Below are positions 18,156 to 27,241 of a stretch of 64,000 nucleotides of DNA, piece by piece. The stretch lies in assembly GCF_000427825.1 (NCBI RefSeq), contig NZ_ATYT01000012.1:48342-112341 (forward strand). Reading direction: 5' to 3'. This DNA is from Thermocrispum municipale DSM 44069 (GTDB lineage Bacteria; Actinomycetota; Actinomycetes; Mycobacteriales; Pseudonocardiaceae). Position 1 is the first letter of the stretch; each line of letters starts with the position of its first letter. The notes below the pieces were generated by a model. It was not told the origin of the DNA, made no database searches, and saw only the letters and a program-made list of their open reading frames with translations. Position numbers and translations under genes: made by a program.

Positions 18156-19991
18156 GTGACCTTCGCCGACAAGACCTTCACGCCGCCGGAGCGGATACGC
18201 AACTTCTGCATCATCGCGCACATCGACCATGGCAAGTCGACCCTGGCCGACCGGATGCTGCAGCTCACCGGTGTCATCGAGGAGCGCCTCATGCGGGCGC
18301 AGTACCTCGACCGGATGGACATCGAGCGCGAGCGCGGCATCACCATCAAGGCGCAGAACGTTCGGCTGCCGTGGCGTGTCGACGACGAGGACTACGTACT
18401 GCACCTGATCGACACCCCGGGGCACGTCGACTTCACCTACGAGGTCTCGCGTGCGCTCGCCGCATGTGAGGGCGCGATCCTGCTGGTGGACGCCGCGCAG
18501 GGCATCGAGGCCCAGACGCTGGCGAACCTGTATCTGGCGATGGACCGCGACCTGGAAATCATCCCGGTTCTGAACAAGATCGACCTGCCGGCCGCCGACC
18601 CCGACCGGTACGCCGCGGAACTGTCGCACATCCTCGGCGTCGACCCGTCCGAGGTGCTGCGTGTCTCGGCCAAGACCGGCGAGGGTGTGCAGGAGCTGCT
18701 CGATCACCTGGTACGCACGGTCCCTGCGCCGACCGGTGACGCCGACGCGCCGCCGCGCGCGATGATCTTCGACTCGGTGTACGACACCTACCGCGGCGTC
18801 GTCACCTACATCCGGGTGGTGGACGGCAAGATCACCCCGCGGGAAAAGATCCGCATGATGTCCACCGGCGCCACCCACGAGCTGCTCGAGGTCGGCATCA
18901 TCTCGCCGGAACCCAAGGCGGCAGACGGCCTGGGCGTCGGCGAGGTCGGCTATCTCATCACCGGGGTGAAGGACGTCCGGCAGTCCAGGGTCGGTGACAC
19001 CGTCACCGCCGAACGCCGGCCGGCCAAGGAGCCGCTGGCCGGGTACCGCGACCCGAAGCCGATGGTCTACTCGGGTCTGTACCCGGTCGACGGCTCGGAC
19101 TACCCGGTGCTGCGGGAGGCGTTGGAGAAGCTGCAGCTCAACGACGCCGCGCTGACCTTCGAGCCGGAGACTTCGGTGGCGCTCGGGTTCGGTTTCCGCT
19201 GCGGCTTCCTCGGCTTGTTGCACCTGGAGATCACCCGCGACCGGCTCGAGCGGGAGTTCGGGCTCGACCTGATCTCCACCGCGCCCAACGTGGTCTACCG
19301 CGTCCTCCTCGAGGACGGAACCGAGCACGTGGTCACCAATCCGTCGGACTGGCCGAGCGGGTTGAAGATCGCCGAAGTGCACGAGCCGGTGTGCAAGGTG
19401 ACGATCATCGCGCCGAGCGAGTTCGTCGGCGCGATCATGGAGCTCTGCCAGAGCAAACGCGGCCAGCTGTCCGGCATGGACTACTTGTCCGAGGAACGCG
19501 TGGAGCTGCGCTACCAGCTCCCGCTGGCCGAGATCATCTTCGACTTCTTCGACTCACTGAAGTCCCGTACCCGCGGCTACGCCTCGCTGGACTACGAGGA
19601 GGCAGGGGAGCAGGTCGCCGACCTGGTGAAGGTCGACATCCTGCTGCAGGGCGAGCCGGTGGACGCCTTCAGCGCCATCGTGCACCGCGACCACGCCTAC
19701 GCGTACGGCACGAAGATGACCGGCAGGCTCCGTGAGCTGATTCCACGCCAGCAGTTCGAGGTGCCGATCCAGGCCGCGATCGGTTCCCGCATCATCGCCC
19801 GCGAGACCATCCGCGCGATGCGTAAGGACGTGCTGGCGAAGTGCTACGGCGGGGACATCTCGCGTAAGCGCAAACTGCTGGAGAAGCAGAAGGAAGGCAA
19901 GAAGCGGATGAAGACCGTCGGCCGGGTCGACGTCCCTCAGGAGGCCTTCGTCGCGGCGCTGTCCACCGACGAGCCGAAGGGCAAGAAGTAA
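18156..19991 (+). CDS. lepA: Elongation factor 4 (LepA)
   Basis: The 611-aa translational GTPase back-translocates or rescues stalled ribosomes. G1 is [11 protein letters not shown]3 DTPGHVDF and G4 NKIDLP; EF-G-like domains II, III and V follow, and the C-terminal LepA-specific domain contains [20 protein letters not shown], written here as two motifs: [12 protein letters not shown] and [11 protein letters not shown]. Length and motifs are standard. The GTG start gives [17 protein letters not shown], as in relatives. Confidence 0.97.
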   Translation: MTFADKTFTPPERIRNFCIIAHIDHGKSTLADRMLQLTGVIEERLMRAQYLDRMDIERERGITIKAQNVRLPWRVDDEDYVLHLIDTPGHVDFTYEVSRALAACEGAILLVDAAQGIEAQTLANLYLAMDRDLEIIPVLNKIDLPAADPDRYAAELSHILGVDPSEVLRVSAKTGEGVQELLDHLVRTVPAPTGDADAPPRAMIFDSVYDTYRGVVTYIRVVDGKITPREKIRMMSTGATHELLEVGIISPEPKAADGLGVGEVGYLITGVKDVRQSRVGDTVTAERRPAKEPLAGYRDPKPMVYSGLYPVDGSDYPVLREALEKLQLNDAALTFEPETSVALGFGFRCGFLGLLHLEITRDRLEREFGLDLISTAPNVVYRVLLEDGTEHVVTNPSDWPSGLKIAEVHEPVCKVTIIAPSEFVGAIMELCQSKRGQLSGMDYLSEERVELRYQLPLAEIIFDFFDSLKSRTRGYASLDYEEAGEQVADLVKVDILLQGEPVDAFSAIVHRDHAYAYGTKMTGRLRELIPRQQFEVPIQAAIGSRIIARETIRAMRKDVLAKCYGGDISRKRKLLEKQKEGKKRMKTVGRVDVPQEAFVAALSTDEPKGKK

Positions 19992-20100
19992 GCGGCAGAC
20001 ACCGTCGGCGCGGTGATCCTGCCGCGTGCGCGCGGGAAACGACGCTCGCGCCCGGGCGAAGCCCTGACGCGGCGACGTGCAGCGGGGTGTCCCGCCGTAC

Positions 20101-20280
20101 CTATTCTCGATCCAGCCGGTGTTGCGCCAGCATTCCGGCGATGGCGGCCAGCGACATCGCCTGGATCGCCTGCAACTGTTGCTCCGACCCGGACTCGGAG
20201 CGCTTGTAGACGTCCTCCGCCTTGCTCAGCCAATCCCACGCTTTCCTGCTGATGTGCTCCTCGGCGCGATTGTCAGCCAT
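20101..20280 (-). CDS. Small conserved-looking hypothetical protein, 59 aa
   Basis: ATG 20280 to TAG 20101 encodes 59 residues starting MADNRAEEHISRKAWDWL and ending AAIAGMLAQHRLDRE. It is rich in helix-forming residues, with no membrane segment and no Cys, and predicts as one or two amphipathic helices. The acidic/basic balance and lack of rare codons suggest real coding, and the stop lies in the lepA-downstream gap. I do not recognise a family. It is co-oriented with, and 60 bases upstream of, the alpha/beta hydrolase gene. Confidence 0.6.
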   Translation of the reverse strand: MADNRAEEHISRKAWDWLSKAEDVYKRSESGSEQQLQAIQAMSLAAIAGMLAQHRLDRE

Positions 20281-20340
20281 GATGACGAACCCTCCCGAGC
20301 TCGGAGTTGCCGAGAGTGATCCGTCGCAAACGGCGAAAAG

Positions 20341-21312
20341 TCAGCTCGCGGTGGCCTTCGGCCGTGACGCGTCGGAACGTTGCCTGGTCGCGGCCCGGCG
20401 CCGAGCCTCCCGCGCGGCAGCTCGCCGAGAGCTGTCGACGAAATACCGGACCAGCTCATGGACCTCTGCAGCGTGGTCCAGTTGCGGACAGTGCCCCCAG
20501 TCGTCGTGCACCACCAGACGACTGTGCGGCACGAGACTGTGCAGCATCCGGCCGCTGTCGGCCCGGACCAACCTGTCTCGCCCGCACGCCAGGATCAGCA
20601 ACGGTGACGTGATGCGCTCCGGCTCGTACAGCCGCTCGTCGAACTCGCTGGTCAGCTGCCTGGCCTGGGCGAGACGCTCCCGAACGGATCGGTTGGACCG
20701 GAACAGTTGGATGAACCGTCGCGCGTCCTCGTCGTCGCGGCTGCGCGGGGTGGCGTACAGCAAGCGAGGAACGACCGCGTCGACCACGCCGCGGACAACC
20801 ACGCTGGGGATCGGCAGCGGCAGCGAGCCGTACAGCCGAAGCGGCAGCGGATAGCGCTTCACCGTGTTCACCAGCCAGGTGTCGGACAGTCCCGGCGCCG
20901 CGATCGACACCACGCCCGCCAACCGGGGCGACGTTCGCTGTGCCGCGCGCAGACTGACCGTGCCGCCGAGCGAGTTCCCGATCAGCACGACCTCACCGAG
21001 TTTGGCCTGCTCACGCACCACGGCTCGGACGAACGTGTCGAGCTGCGGCAGGATCGGCCCGGGCCGCAGCGCATCGGCTTGCCCGAATCCGGGCAGGTCG
21101 ACCGCGACGGCGTGCTCGCCCGCTTCGGCGAACTGCAGCAGCAGTCGCCGCCAGGTGTCGGCACTGTCGCAGTAGCCGTGAAACATGACGAACCGGACAC
21201 CGGATCGGCTTCCTTCCGGCCGCTCGACCGTCAGCACCCGCGTGCGGACACGCGCGTACCTGCGGTACGTCGTACGGATCGGCGATCCGGTCCGCTCCGG
21301 TGCGGTCGTCAT
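20341..21312 (-). CDS. Alpha/beta hydrolase
   Basis: 323 aa. The fold is shown by the HGYCDSADTW oxyanion region, nucleophile elbow GNSLGG, acid residue in LACGRDRLV and catalytic His in DDWGHCPQLDH. The C-terminal ~25 residues are Arg/Ala-rich and disordered. No signal peptide is present. TACCCT lies about 7 bases before the ATG on the minus strand, fitting a leaderless promoter. The substrate (ester, epoxide or C-C bond) is not determinable. Confidence 0.88.
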   Translation of the reverse strand: MTTAPERTGSPIRTTYRRYARVRTRVLTVERPEGSRSGVRFVMFHGYCDSADTWRRLLLQFAEAGEHAVAVDLPGFGQADALRPGPILPQLDTFVRAVVREQAKLGEVVLIGNSLGGTVSLRAAQRTSPRLAGVVSIAAPGLSDTWLVNTVKRYPLPLRLYGSLPLPIPSVVVRGVVDAVVPRLLYATPRSRDDEDARRFIQLFRSNRSVRERLAQARQLTSEFDERLYEPERITSPLLILACGRDRLVRADSGRMLHSLVPHSRLVVHDDWGHCPQLDHAAEVHELVRYFVDSSRRAAAREARRRAATRQRSDASRPKATAS

Positions 21313-21593
21313 AACGGAAGGGTAGTCAAGGACTCACCACAAACACTGCCGTCACGACGATCACAAACCGGCATCGGTCCGATTCGTGCAGCTCACGCCG
21401 CCACGGCGGAGAGAGCTCGGGCCGACCGGCGTAGCCCGAACGGCCTAGCGCTGTCGGGTGCAGCGCCTGCAGCCGAGCCCGCTGCGGACGCCCCGTGGCG
21501 CCACGCGGACACGCCGACCAGGTCATGGGGCCGCCAAGGGAGGTCGGCATGCCTCGCAGGCGACCCGCATGAGTCGCCCCGTTCCGGAGGGCG

Positions 21594-22559
21594 TCAGCGC
21601 GTCAGGACGATCTTGCCCGCGGTCTCGCCGTCCAGCATCTTCCGGAACGCCTCCGGCGCCTCGGTCATCGGCAGCTCCGCGCCGATCGCCGGCCGGATCC
21701 CGGCGAGCTGCACGAACTCCAGCAGCGAGGCAAGCTCGTCGCGCGTGCCCATGGTCGATCCGACCACGCGCAACTGCAGGAAGAACACCCGCTGCAGCTC
21801 CGCGTTCGCGTCCGGTCCGCTCGTCGACCCGGAGACGACTACCACGCCACCCGGCTTGAGCGACTTCAGCGAGTGCGACCACGTCGCCTTGCCCACGGTC
21901 TCGAACACCGCGTCGACCCGCTGCGGCAACCGCGCACCGGGCTCGAACGTCTCGTGCGCGCCCAGCTTCTCGGCCAGCGCCCGCTTGGCGTCGGTCCGCC
22001 CGGTTGCGTACACCCGCATGCCCGCGGCGCGACCGAGCTGGATCAGCGCGGTGGCCACCCCGCCGGACGCGCCCTGCACCAGCATCGACTGGCCGGGCCG
22101 GAGCCCGGACTTGACGAACAGCATCCGGTACGCGGTCAGCCACGCCGTGCCCATCACGGACGCTTCCGCCCAGCTCAGTCCCTTGGGCTTGGGGATCGCG
22201 TTGGCTGCGGGCACGATGACGCGCTCGGCGAACGTGCCCTGGTGCTTCTCGGTCAGCAGCGTGCGCTTGGGGTCCAGCGTCTCGTCGCCACGCCACGCCG
22301 GATCACCGATCACCGAGTGCAGCACCACCTCGGTGCCGTCCGGCAGCGTGCCTGCCCCGTCGCAGCCCAGGATCATCGGGAACTGTTCCTTCTTGATCCC
22401 GACCCCGCGCAGGGTCCACACGTCGTGCATGTTCAAGCTGGCGGCTTTGACGTCGACGGTGACCCAACCCTCCGGCGCCTCGGGCTCGGGCCGTTCGCCG
22501 GTTGCCAGCCCGGCCAACGGGTCGTCGGGATTGGGTTCTGTGGCGTATACGGCGAACAT
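21594..22559 (-). CDS. Zinc-independent MDR-family quinone oxidoreductase
   Basis: Medium-chain dehydrogenase/reductase of 321 aa. The N-terminal GroES-like fold contains ILGCDGAGTLPDGTEV; the NAD(P)-binding domain has MLVQGASGGVATALIQLGRAAG. The catalytic and structural zinc cysteines of alcohol dehydrogenases are absent, which places it with quinone oxidoreductase/enoyl reductase types. It probably uses NADPH. It is divergent from the small membrane-protein gene at 22610. Confidence 0.87.
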   Translation of the reverse strand: MFAVYATEPNPDDPLAGLATGERPEPEAPEGWVTVDVKAASLNMHDVWTLRGVGIKKEQFPMILGCDGAGTLPDGTEVVLHSVIGDPAWRGDETLDPKRTLLTEKHQGTFAERVIVPAANAIPKPKGLSWAEASVMGTAWLTAYRMLFVKSGLRPGQSMLVQGASGGVATALIQLGRAAGMRVYATGRTDAKRALAEKLGAHETFEPGARLPQRVDAVFETVGKATWSHSLKSLKPGGVVVVSGSTSGPDANAELQRVFFLQLRVVGSTMGTRDELASLLEFVQLAGIRPAIGAELPMTEAPEAFRKMLDGETAGKIVLTR

Positions 22560-22609
22560 GTCTCACACCGTATCGGCCGTGCGAGCCCCGTGGGGGTAGG
22601 GTTCGCCAC

Positions 22610-22810
22610 ATGCTCGACAAGCTCGATGAGTGGTGGGACGCCGTCGAACTGTGGGTTGTCGAGCTGTGGTTCCCGCTGCAGTTCCTCGTGGTCATGGCCG
22701 TCGTGGTCCCGGTGTGCCTGGCCGTGGCCTGGGCGGTGGATCGTGGCGTCGACCACCTTTCCGCCTGGCTGCGCCGGGTGCGTAGGCGGCGGCCGACCCC
22801 GCGTGCCTAG
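22610..22810 (+). CDS. Small single-pass membrane protein, 66 aa
   Basis: A central hydrophobic helix (FPLQFLVVMAVVVPVCLAVAW) is followed by an Arg-rich cytosolic end (RRVRRRRP). The ATG follows TAGGGT (22597-22602) by 8 bases, consistent with a leaderless message. The stop lies 12 bases before the RNase gene. The family is unknown; membership in the RNase/barstar cluster is only suggested by spacing. Confidence 0.6.
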   Translation: MLDKLDEWWDAVELWVVELWFPLQFLVVMAVVVPVCLAVAWAVDRGVDHLSAWLRRVRRRRPTPRA

Positions 22811-22821
22811 GATCGGGCGCT

Positions 22822-23244
22822 ATGCGGGACGCACCGCGGCGCAACCGCCGCAGGATCACTGCTGCGTTGGTCGGCTTGCTCCTGCTGGTGGGCGCCGGCT
22901 GGCTGGTGCAGAACCAGTGGGGCGAGTCCGCGACCGATCAGCTCCCCGGCTCGGAATCGGGGCTGCCGGTCAAGGCGTTGTCCGAACTGCCGGACCAAGC
23001 GCGGCAGACGTGGGAGCTGATCAAAGCGGGCGGGCCGTTCCCGGAACGGCAGGACGGCACCGTGTTCGGCAACCGGGAGGGCTTGCTGCCCGACCACGAG
23101 CCGGGCTACTACCGCGAGTACACGGTGCCGACACCGGATTCGCCCGATCGCGGCCCGAGGCGACTGGTCACCGGCCAGTCCGATGAGCTGTACTACACAC
23201 CAGATCATTACCGATCATTCGTTGTCGTCGACCCGAACCGTTAG
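22822..23244 (+). CDS. Secreted guanyl-specific ribonuclease (RNase Sa/barnase family)
   Basis: 140 aa. An N-terminal basic stretch and hydrophobic segment (about 13-29) act as signal or anchor. The mature domain matches microbial RNase Sa: LPVKALSELPDQARQTWELI, FPERQDGTVFGNREGLLP with the catalytic-site Glu/Arg region, YYREYTVPTP, RRLVTG and a C-terminal ELYYTPDHYRSF with the catalytic His. TAGGAT (22808-22813) lies 9 bases before the ATG. The next gene encodes a barstar-like inhibitor, so the pair is a toxin with cytosolic immunity. Confidence 0.9.
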   Translation: MRDAPRRNRRRITAALVGLLLLVGAGWLVQNQWGESATDQLPGSESGLPVKALSELPDQARQTWELIKAGGPFPERQDGTVFGNREGLLPDHEPGYYREYTVPTPDSPDRGPRRLVTGQSDELYYTPDHYRSFVVVDPNR

Positions 23245-23254
23245 GGGAGTGAGC

Positions 23255-23632
23255 GTGGTCGAGGAGCCCGCAGTGCGCTCGCACGCCGTCGTGGCGGACG
23301 AAGCTGCCGCCCGCGGTGCATACGTCCACACCGTCAGTGGCCCCGGTCTGCGGGACAAGCTCGCAGTGCTGGATGCCATCGCCGATGCGATGGATTTCCC
23401 GGAGACGTTCGGTCGCAATCTGGATGCGCTGTACGACTGCCTGACCGATCTGTCCTGGTTGCCTGCCGGCGAGCACGTGTTGATCTGGGTGAACTCGTCG
23501 ACACTGGGTGACAACGACCCCCGCGGCTACCTGGCCATCCGTTCGGTGCTGTCCGATGCGCAGCGCGCGCTCGGCCCGGCGGGGGACCGTGCCGACGGCA
23601 GGCAACTGACCGTCGAGCTGGTCGACTGCTAG
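23255..23632 (+). CDS. Barstar family ribonuclease inhibitor
   Basis: 125 aa. The barstar fold is marked by DAIADAMDFPETFGRNLDALYDCLTDL, here split as DAIADAMDFPETFGRN and LDALYDCLTDL, with the Asp/Glu-rich helix that plugs the RNase active site. GTG 23255 is chosen because GGGGAG at 23244-23249 sits 5 bases upstream; GTG 23249 would overlap that site. No signal peptide is present, so the inhibitor is cytosolic and protects the producer from the RNase encoded 10 bases upstream. It overlaps the convergent hydratase stop by 4 bases. Confidence 0.88.
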   Translation: MVEEPAVRSHAVVADEAAARGAYVHTVSGPGLRDKLAVLDAIADAMDFPETFGRNLDALYDCLTDLSWLPAGEHVLIWVNSSTLGDNDPRGYLAIRSVLSDAQRALGPAGDRADGRQLTVELVDC

Positions 23633-24414
23633 GCGTCCGGCACCCAGTTCGGCTTGCGCTTCTCGGCGAACGCGCGGATGCCTTCCTGCCCTTCTTCGGA
23701 GGCGAAGAAGCGCGCGGACAGCGCAAGCATGTCGGAGAACGCCGCGGCCAGCGCGTCCTCGTCGGTCGCGTTCGAGCCGCCACGCAGCAGCTCCTTGGTG
23801 GCCGCCAGCGCCTGAGGCCCTCCCGCAGTCAGCGACTTCACATAGCGGTCGACGGTCGCGTCCAGCTCGTCGCGCGGCACGGCTGCGTTGATCAACCCGA
23901 TCTCCGCGGCCCGCTTGGCGTCGAACGGCTCACCGGTGAGGAACAGCTCGTGCGCGGCCCTGGGCAGCAGGCGGGGCAGCACGGGGACGGAGATCACCGC
24001 AGGCACGACACCGATACGGACCTCACTGAACGCGAACGTGGCCTCCTCGACCGCGATCGCGATGTCCGCCGCGGCCACCAGGCCGACGCCGCCGGCGCGT
24101 GCGGGGCCGGCGAGCTTGGCCACGACCGGCTTCGGGCTGGTCATGATGCGGCTGAGCAGCTGCGGGAACTCGTTGACGCCCTGCTCGGACGACCCCGCGC
24201 CGCGGGCTTCCTTGAGGTCCATGCCGGAGCAGAACACCGGACCGGTGTGGTCCAGCACGATGACGCGAACTGCGTCGTCGCCCAGGGCCGTGGTCAGGGC
24301 TTCGGCGAATTCGCGGCGCAACTGGGCGCTCAGCGCGTTGCGGTTGTGCGGGGAGTCCAGCGTGACGGTCGCGACCCCTCGGTCGGCCCGGTAGTGCACG
24401 AGTTCTTCAGCCAT
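23629..24414 (-). CDS. Enoyl-CoA hydratase/isomerase (crotonase) family protein
   Basis: 261 aa crotonase fold. ATVTLDSPHNRNALS forms the start, the oxyanion-hole segments are VFCSGMDLKEA and AGPARAGGVGLVAAADIAIA, followed by FAFSEVRIGVVPAVIS. The catalytic Glu of hydratases at the position in FSEVRIG is kept; the first acidic residue (usually in AxxxEvxG) appears replaced by Ala/Arg in GPARAGGVG, so the reaction may be isomerase or other. The ATG at 24414 gives MAEELVHYRA. Confidence 0.88.
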   Translation of the reverse strand: MAEELVHYRADRGVATVTLDSPHNRNALSAQLRREFAEALTTALGDDAVRVIVLDHTGPVFCSGMDLKEARGAGSSEQGVNEFPQLLSRIMTSPKPVVAKLAGPARAGGVGLVAAADIAIAVEEATFAFSEVRIGVVPAVISVPVLPRLLPRAAHELFLTGEPFDAKRAAEIGLINAAVPRDELDATVDRYVKSLTAGGPQALAATKELLRGGSNATDEDALAAAFSDMLALSARFFASEEGQEGIRAFAEKRKPNWVPDA

Positions 24415-24526
24415 GACGATCACTCTGGCACACGGGTTCGCTGCTGGGAGTGTGTGCCCTGCTCGGTGGTCGCCGCCGGTGTTCCGCGCTTGGGGTGTGC
24501 GGTCCGCTGGGCGCCCTTGACGGTGT

Positions 24527-26305
24527 TCAGTGCCTGGAGTGCCTGCCCCTGCTCGGCGGTCCCGACTCACGACGGTCGACCGGTCGCGGCGGCGTGCGGC
24601 GGCCGTTGCGCTCCCCGTTGACCTGTCCTTGCGGGCGGCGGGGCCTGCCGTTGTGGTTGGTGGCCGGGCGGGGCTGGCTGCGCTCGTCGCCGGCGCTCGG
24701 CCATTCGGGCTCACGGCTGGGTCGGCGGCCGTTCACCGGCGGCCGGCCATTGCGGCGAGCCGGTGTACGGCGCGGCTGTGCGGGCGGGGCCTCCGTCGTC
24801 GGTGGCTCCGGCCTTGGCCTGCGCTGTGGAGCCGGTTGTCTGCGCTGTTCGGTGGGCTCGCGCCGCGGTCGGCCGTTCAGCCGTTCCGACCGCTCGCTCG
24901 TCCACTGGGCAGCCCGCTCGCGCGGACCATCGGGCCGGGTCCGGCGCCCGTTGGTGGCGGGGCGTTCGCGGGGGACTTCCAGATGGCCCGCATGCCGCTC
25001 ACGAATCTCTTCTGCCGGTGGCCTGCGGCGCCGCACGGTCCGGGCGTCCGGCGCCACGTGCGTGGGGTCCGGCTTGCGCCGGGCCGGCCGCGGCTCATCA
25101 TCTGCGTCCTCGTCGCCCGACGAGTCGTCCTCGCTGCGGCGCCGGAACGTGCCGAGCAAGCGTTCGAAGAACCCCACACCCGGCGTCGGCGTGGTCACCT
25201 CCGTGCGTTTGGACAGCCGCCGACCGAGGTTGTGGCTGGGCAGCTCCACCAGCCGGTACGCCAGCTCAACCACCACGAACGTGGCCGCCACCCCGACGAT
25301 CACGCTCAACCAGACCGGCAACGAGTCGCTGATCGCGTGCATCAGTGGCAGCGCGATGAGCCCGTGCATCAGGTACAGCGAGTAGCTGCGCTCGGACATC
25401 GCGGTCCAGAACGTGCGCTGCTTCAACCGGTCCTCGGTGCCCAGGCCGACGTAGAACACCAGCACGGCGAACACGATCGGTCCGGCCCGCAACAGGTAGT
25501 CGGTGTCCAGCTTGAGGTTGGCGGCCAACACGAACAGGCCCCACGCGGCCAGCAGATAGCCGCCGGCCAGCAGGCGGTGGATCTTGCCGTGCCAGCCCGC
25601 CCAGATGATCTGGCCCATGATGGGCAGCAGCAGGTACGCCGACTGCGAGGCGAAGCCGCCGAAGTCCGGGCCGAGCGGGGTGCGCAGCAGCACCAGGATC
25701 AGTACGACGTCCAGCTCGACGAAGATGGCCGCCCACACCCAGCGGCGCAACAGCGGCAGCACCGCGACCAGCAGCAGGTAGAACAGCACCTCGACGGCCA
25801 GCGTCCACGCCACGCCGACCATCGCCCAGAACGGCTTGAGGGAGAAGTTCGCCAGCGTCAGGTTCGCCAGCAGGGTGCCAGGGGTGATGTCCTGCTTGTG
25901 GCCCGCGCTGAGCACGGACAGCCCGAGCGCGATCCCGCCCGCGGCCAGCAGCACCGCGAGCACGTTCATCGGGTAGATCCGGAAGAACCGGTTCACGCCG
26001 AACCGCCGGGCGCCCAGTTTGAGCGCGATCGGGGTCACGACGAAGCCGCTGACCAGGAAGAAGAAGTAGATGGAGATCTGCCCGATGCCCTCCGAGGAGA
26101 GCTTGAGCGGGGTCTCGAACAGTGCGGTGAAGCCGTCGGTGACGGCCGAGCCGCCGTGCCGGGCCTCGATGAACTGGTTGGCGATGTGGGTGTAGAACAC
26201 CACCAGCGCGGCCACCGTGCGGCCGATGTCGATGAAGGCAATGCGGGACTTCTCCGCCGCGGTGACCGCGGCGAACTTCTCGGTGGGGGCCTCTGCGTTC
26301 CGCAC
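24527..26305 (-). CDS. Acyltransferase 3 (OafA/YrhL-like) membrane O-acyltransferase
   Basis: 592 aa. Residues ~20-380 hold about ten hydrophobic helices, with the catalytic-His segment RIAFIDIGRTVAALVVFYTH near the start and LMHGLIALPLMHAI late in the domain. The C-terminal ~200 residues are disordered, rich in Arg, Pro and Glu, and probably cytosolic. The family O-acylates surface polysaccharides or lipids. GTG 26305 is taken, 10 bases past the stop of the FkbM-like gene, indicating an operon. Confidence 0.88.
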   Translation of the reverse strand: MRNAEAPTEKFAAVTAAEKSRIAFIDIGRTVAALVVFYTHIANQFIEARHGGSAVTDGFTALFETPLKLSSEGIGQISIYFFFLVSGFVVTPIALKLGARRFGVNRFFRIYPMNVLAVLLAAGGIALGLSVLSAGHKQDITPGTLLANLTLANFSLKPFWAMVGVAWTLAVEVLFYLLLVAVLPLLRRWVWAAIFVELDVVLILVLLRTPLGPDFGGFASQSAYLLLPIMGQIIWAGWHGKIHRLLAGGYLLAAWGLFVLAANLKLDTDYLLRAGPIVFAVLVFYVGLGTEDRLKQRTFWTAMSERSYSLYLMHGLIALPLMHAISDSLPVWLSVIVGVAATFVVVELAYRLVELPSHNLGRRLSKRTEVTTPTPGVGFFERLLGTFRRRSEDDSSGDEDADDEPRPARRKPDPTHVAPDARTVRRRRPPAEEIRERHAGHLEVPRERPATNGRRTRPDGPRERAAQWTSERSERLNGRPRREPTEQRRQPAPQRRPRPEPPTTEAPPAQPRRTPARRNGRPPVNGRRPSREPEWPSAGDERSQPRPATNHNGRPRRPQGQVNGERNGRRTPPRPVDRRESGPPSRGRHSRH

Positions 26306-26315
26306 CGCCGCTGAC

Positions 26316-27125
26316 CTAGACCGACTGGTAGCGGCGCCCCGGATCACCCGGTGGGTGACCGAACGCGCCGAGGTAGTAGTTCGGGCCGCGTCGCCGGACG
26401 TCCTCCGGCGGGAGGAACTCGCCGGCCTCGCCGGCGTGGACGAAGAACGCATTGACCCCTGCCAGCTCACAGTGAACCAGTCGGTACCCCTTCCGTCCGG
26501 CCAGCTCGACCAGCGCACCCAGTGATGCGCCGAAGAAGTCGGTGCCGTCCCAGCCCGGGGTGTCCGGGGGTTGGACCAGCCGTTCGTCCGGGTTGAGTCC
26601 GGAGTTGTACTCGATCACCACCACGCGCGGCGTGTAGGCCTCGATGGCTTGCCAGACCCAGTAGTCGTTGCCGTCGATGTCGATCGACAGCACGTCCGGG
26701 CGCTGGGGTACGCCGGCCTGCGCGAACAGATCCTGCACGTTTTCCGGTGTCACCGCGGCATGCATCGTGGTGACGCGGTCGGCCCACCGGTACTTGTGGT
26801 GCAGGTGGTGGTAGCAGTCCGGGTTGGCTTCGAGGAACACGCCCCGCCAGCCGGCCACGTCGGCCAGCGCCACGCAGTTGCCTTCCGAGCCGGTCTCCAC
26901 CCCGAACTCGACGAACGAGCCGTCGGCGACGCCGATCCGACGGAAAATTTCCGCCAGCACTCCGTCCTCCCCGTTCTGGGAGAAGACCTGGTACTCGTAA
27001 CTGGTCAGGTCCAGCTCGGCCACGGATTCGGCCGGCTCCTTGCCGAGCAGGTGCAGGCGCCGCCGGTATTCCGGAAGTGCCCGATACACGCGCGCTTGAC
27101 GCTGGACGACGGCCTCGGAGAACAC
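26316..27125 (-). CDS. FkbM-type methyltransferase
   Basis: 269 aa. The core reads EYQVFSQNGEDGVLAEIFRRIG, then FVEFGVETGSEGNCV (SAM site), GVFLEANPDCY, and DVLSIDIDGNDYWVWQAI, which is the FkbM pattern for sugar or polyketide hydroxyl methylation. The start is uncertain: GTG 27125 gives MFSEAVVQRQARVYRAL but lacks a clear ribosome-binding site. Coupling to the membrane acyltransferase suggests joint decoration of a cell-surface glycan or lipid. Confidence 0.78.
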   Translation of the reverse strand: MFSEAVVQRQARVYRALPEYRRRLHLLGKEPAESVAELDLTSYEYQVFSQNGEDGVLAEIFRRIGVADGSFVEFGVETGSEGNCVALADVAGWRGVFLEANPDCYHHLHHKYRWADRVTTMHAAVTPENVQDLFAQAGVPQRPDVLSIDIDGNDYWVWQAIEAYTPRVVVIEYNSGLNPDERLVQPPDTPGWDGTDFFGASLGALVELAGRKGYRLVHCELAGVNAFFVHAGEAGEFLPPEDVRRRGPNYYLGAFGHPPGDPGRRYQSV

Positions 27126-27241
27126 GCAACGAAAGTAGCAGTTCCCTTCGTCCGTTTGGCCGGTATGGGCATATCGGGAACGCTCAGGTGAGCCGAACGC
27201 CCTGGTCGACGTGCTCGGCGGGCGGGCAGCGAGCGGATGGG

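Noticed and set aside
17481..19382. 633-codon minus-strand frame opposite lepA
   Set aside because: It runs through lepA in antisense and then into another frame of the methyltransferase gene. No domain; shadow frame.
24415..24714. 100-residue N-terminal extension of the crotonase-family protein
   Set aside because: Low-complexity and not part of the crotonase fold; ATG 24414 starts at the conserved domain.
26306..26518. Longer N-terminus for the acyltransferase
   Set aside because: It would overlap the FkbM-like gene and adds Ser/Arg-rich shadow sequence; GTG 26305 fits the operon.
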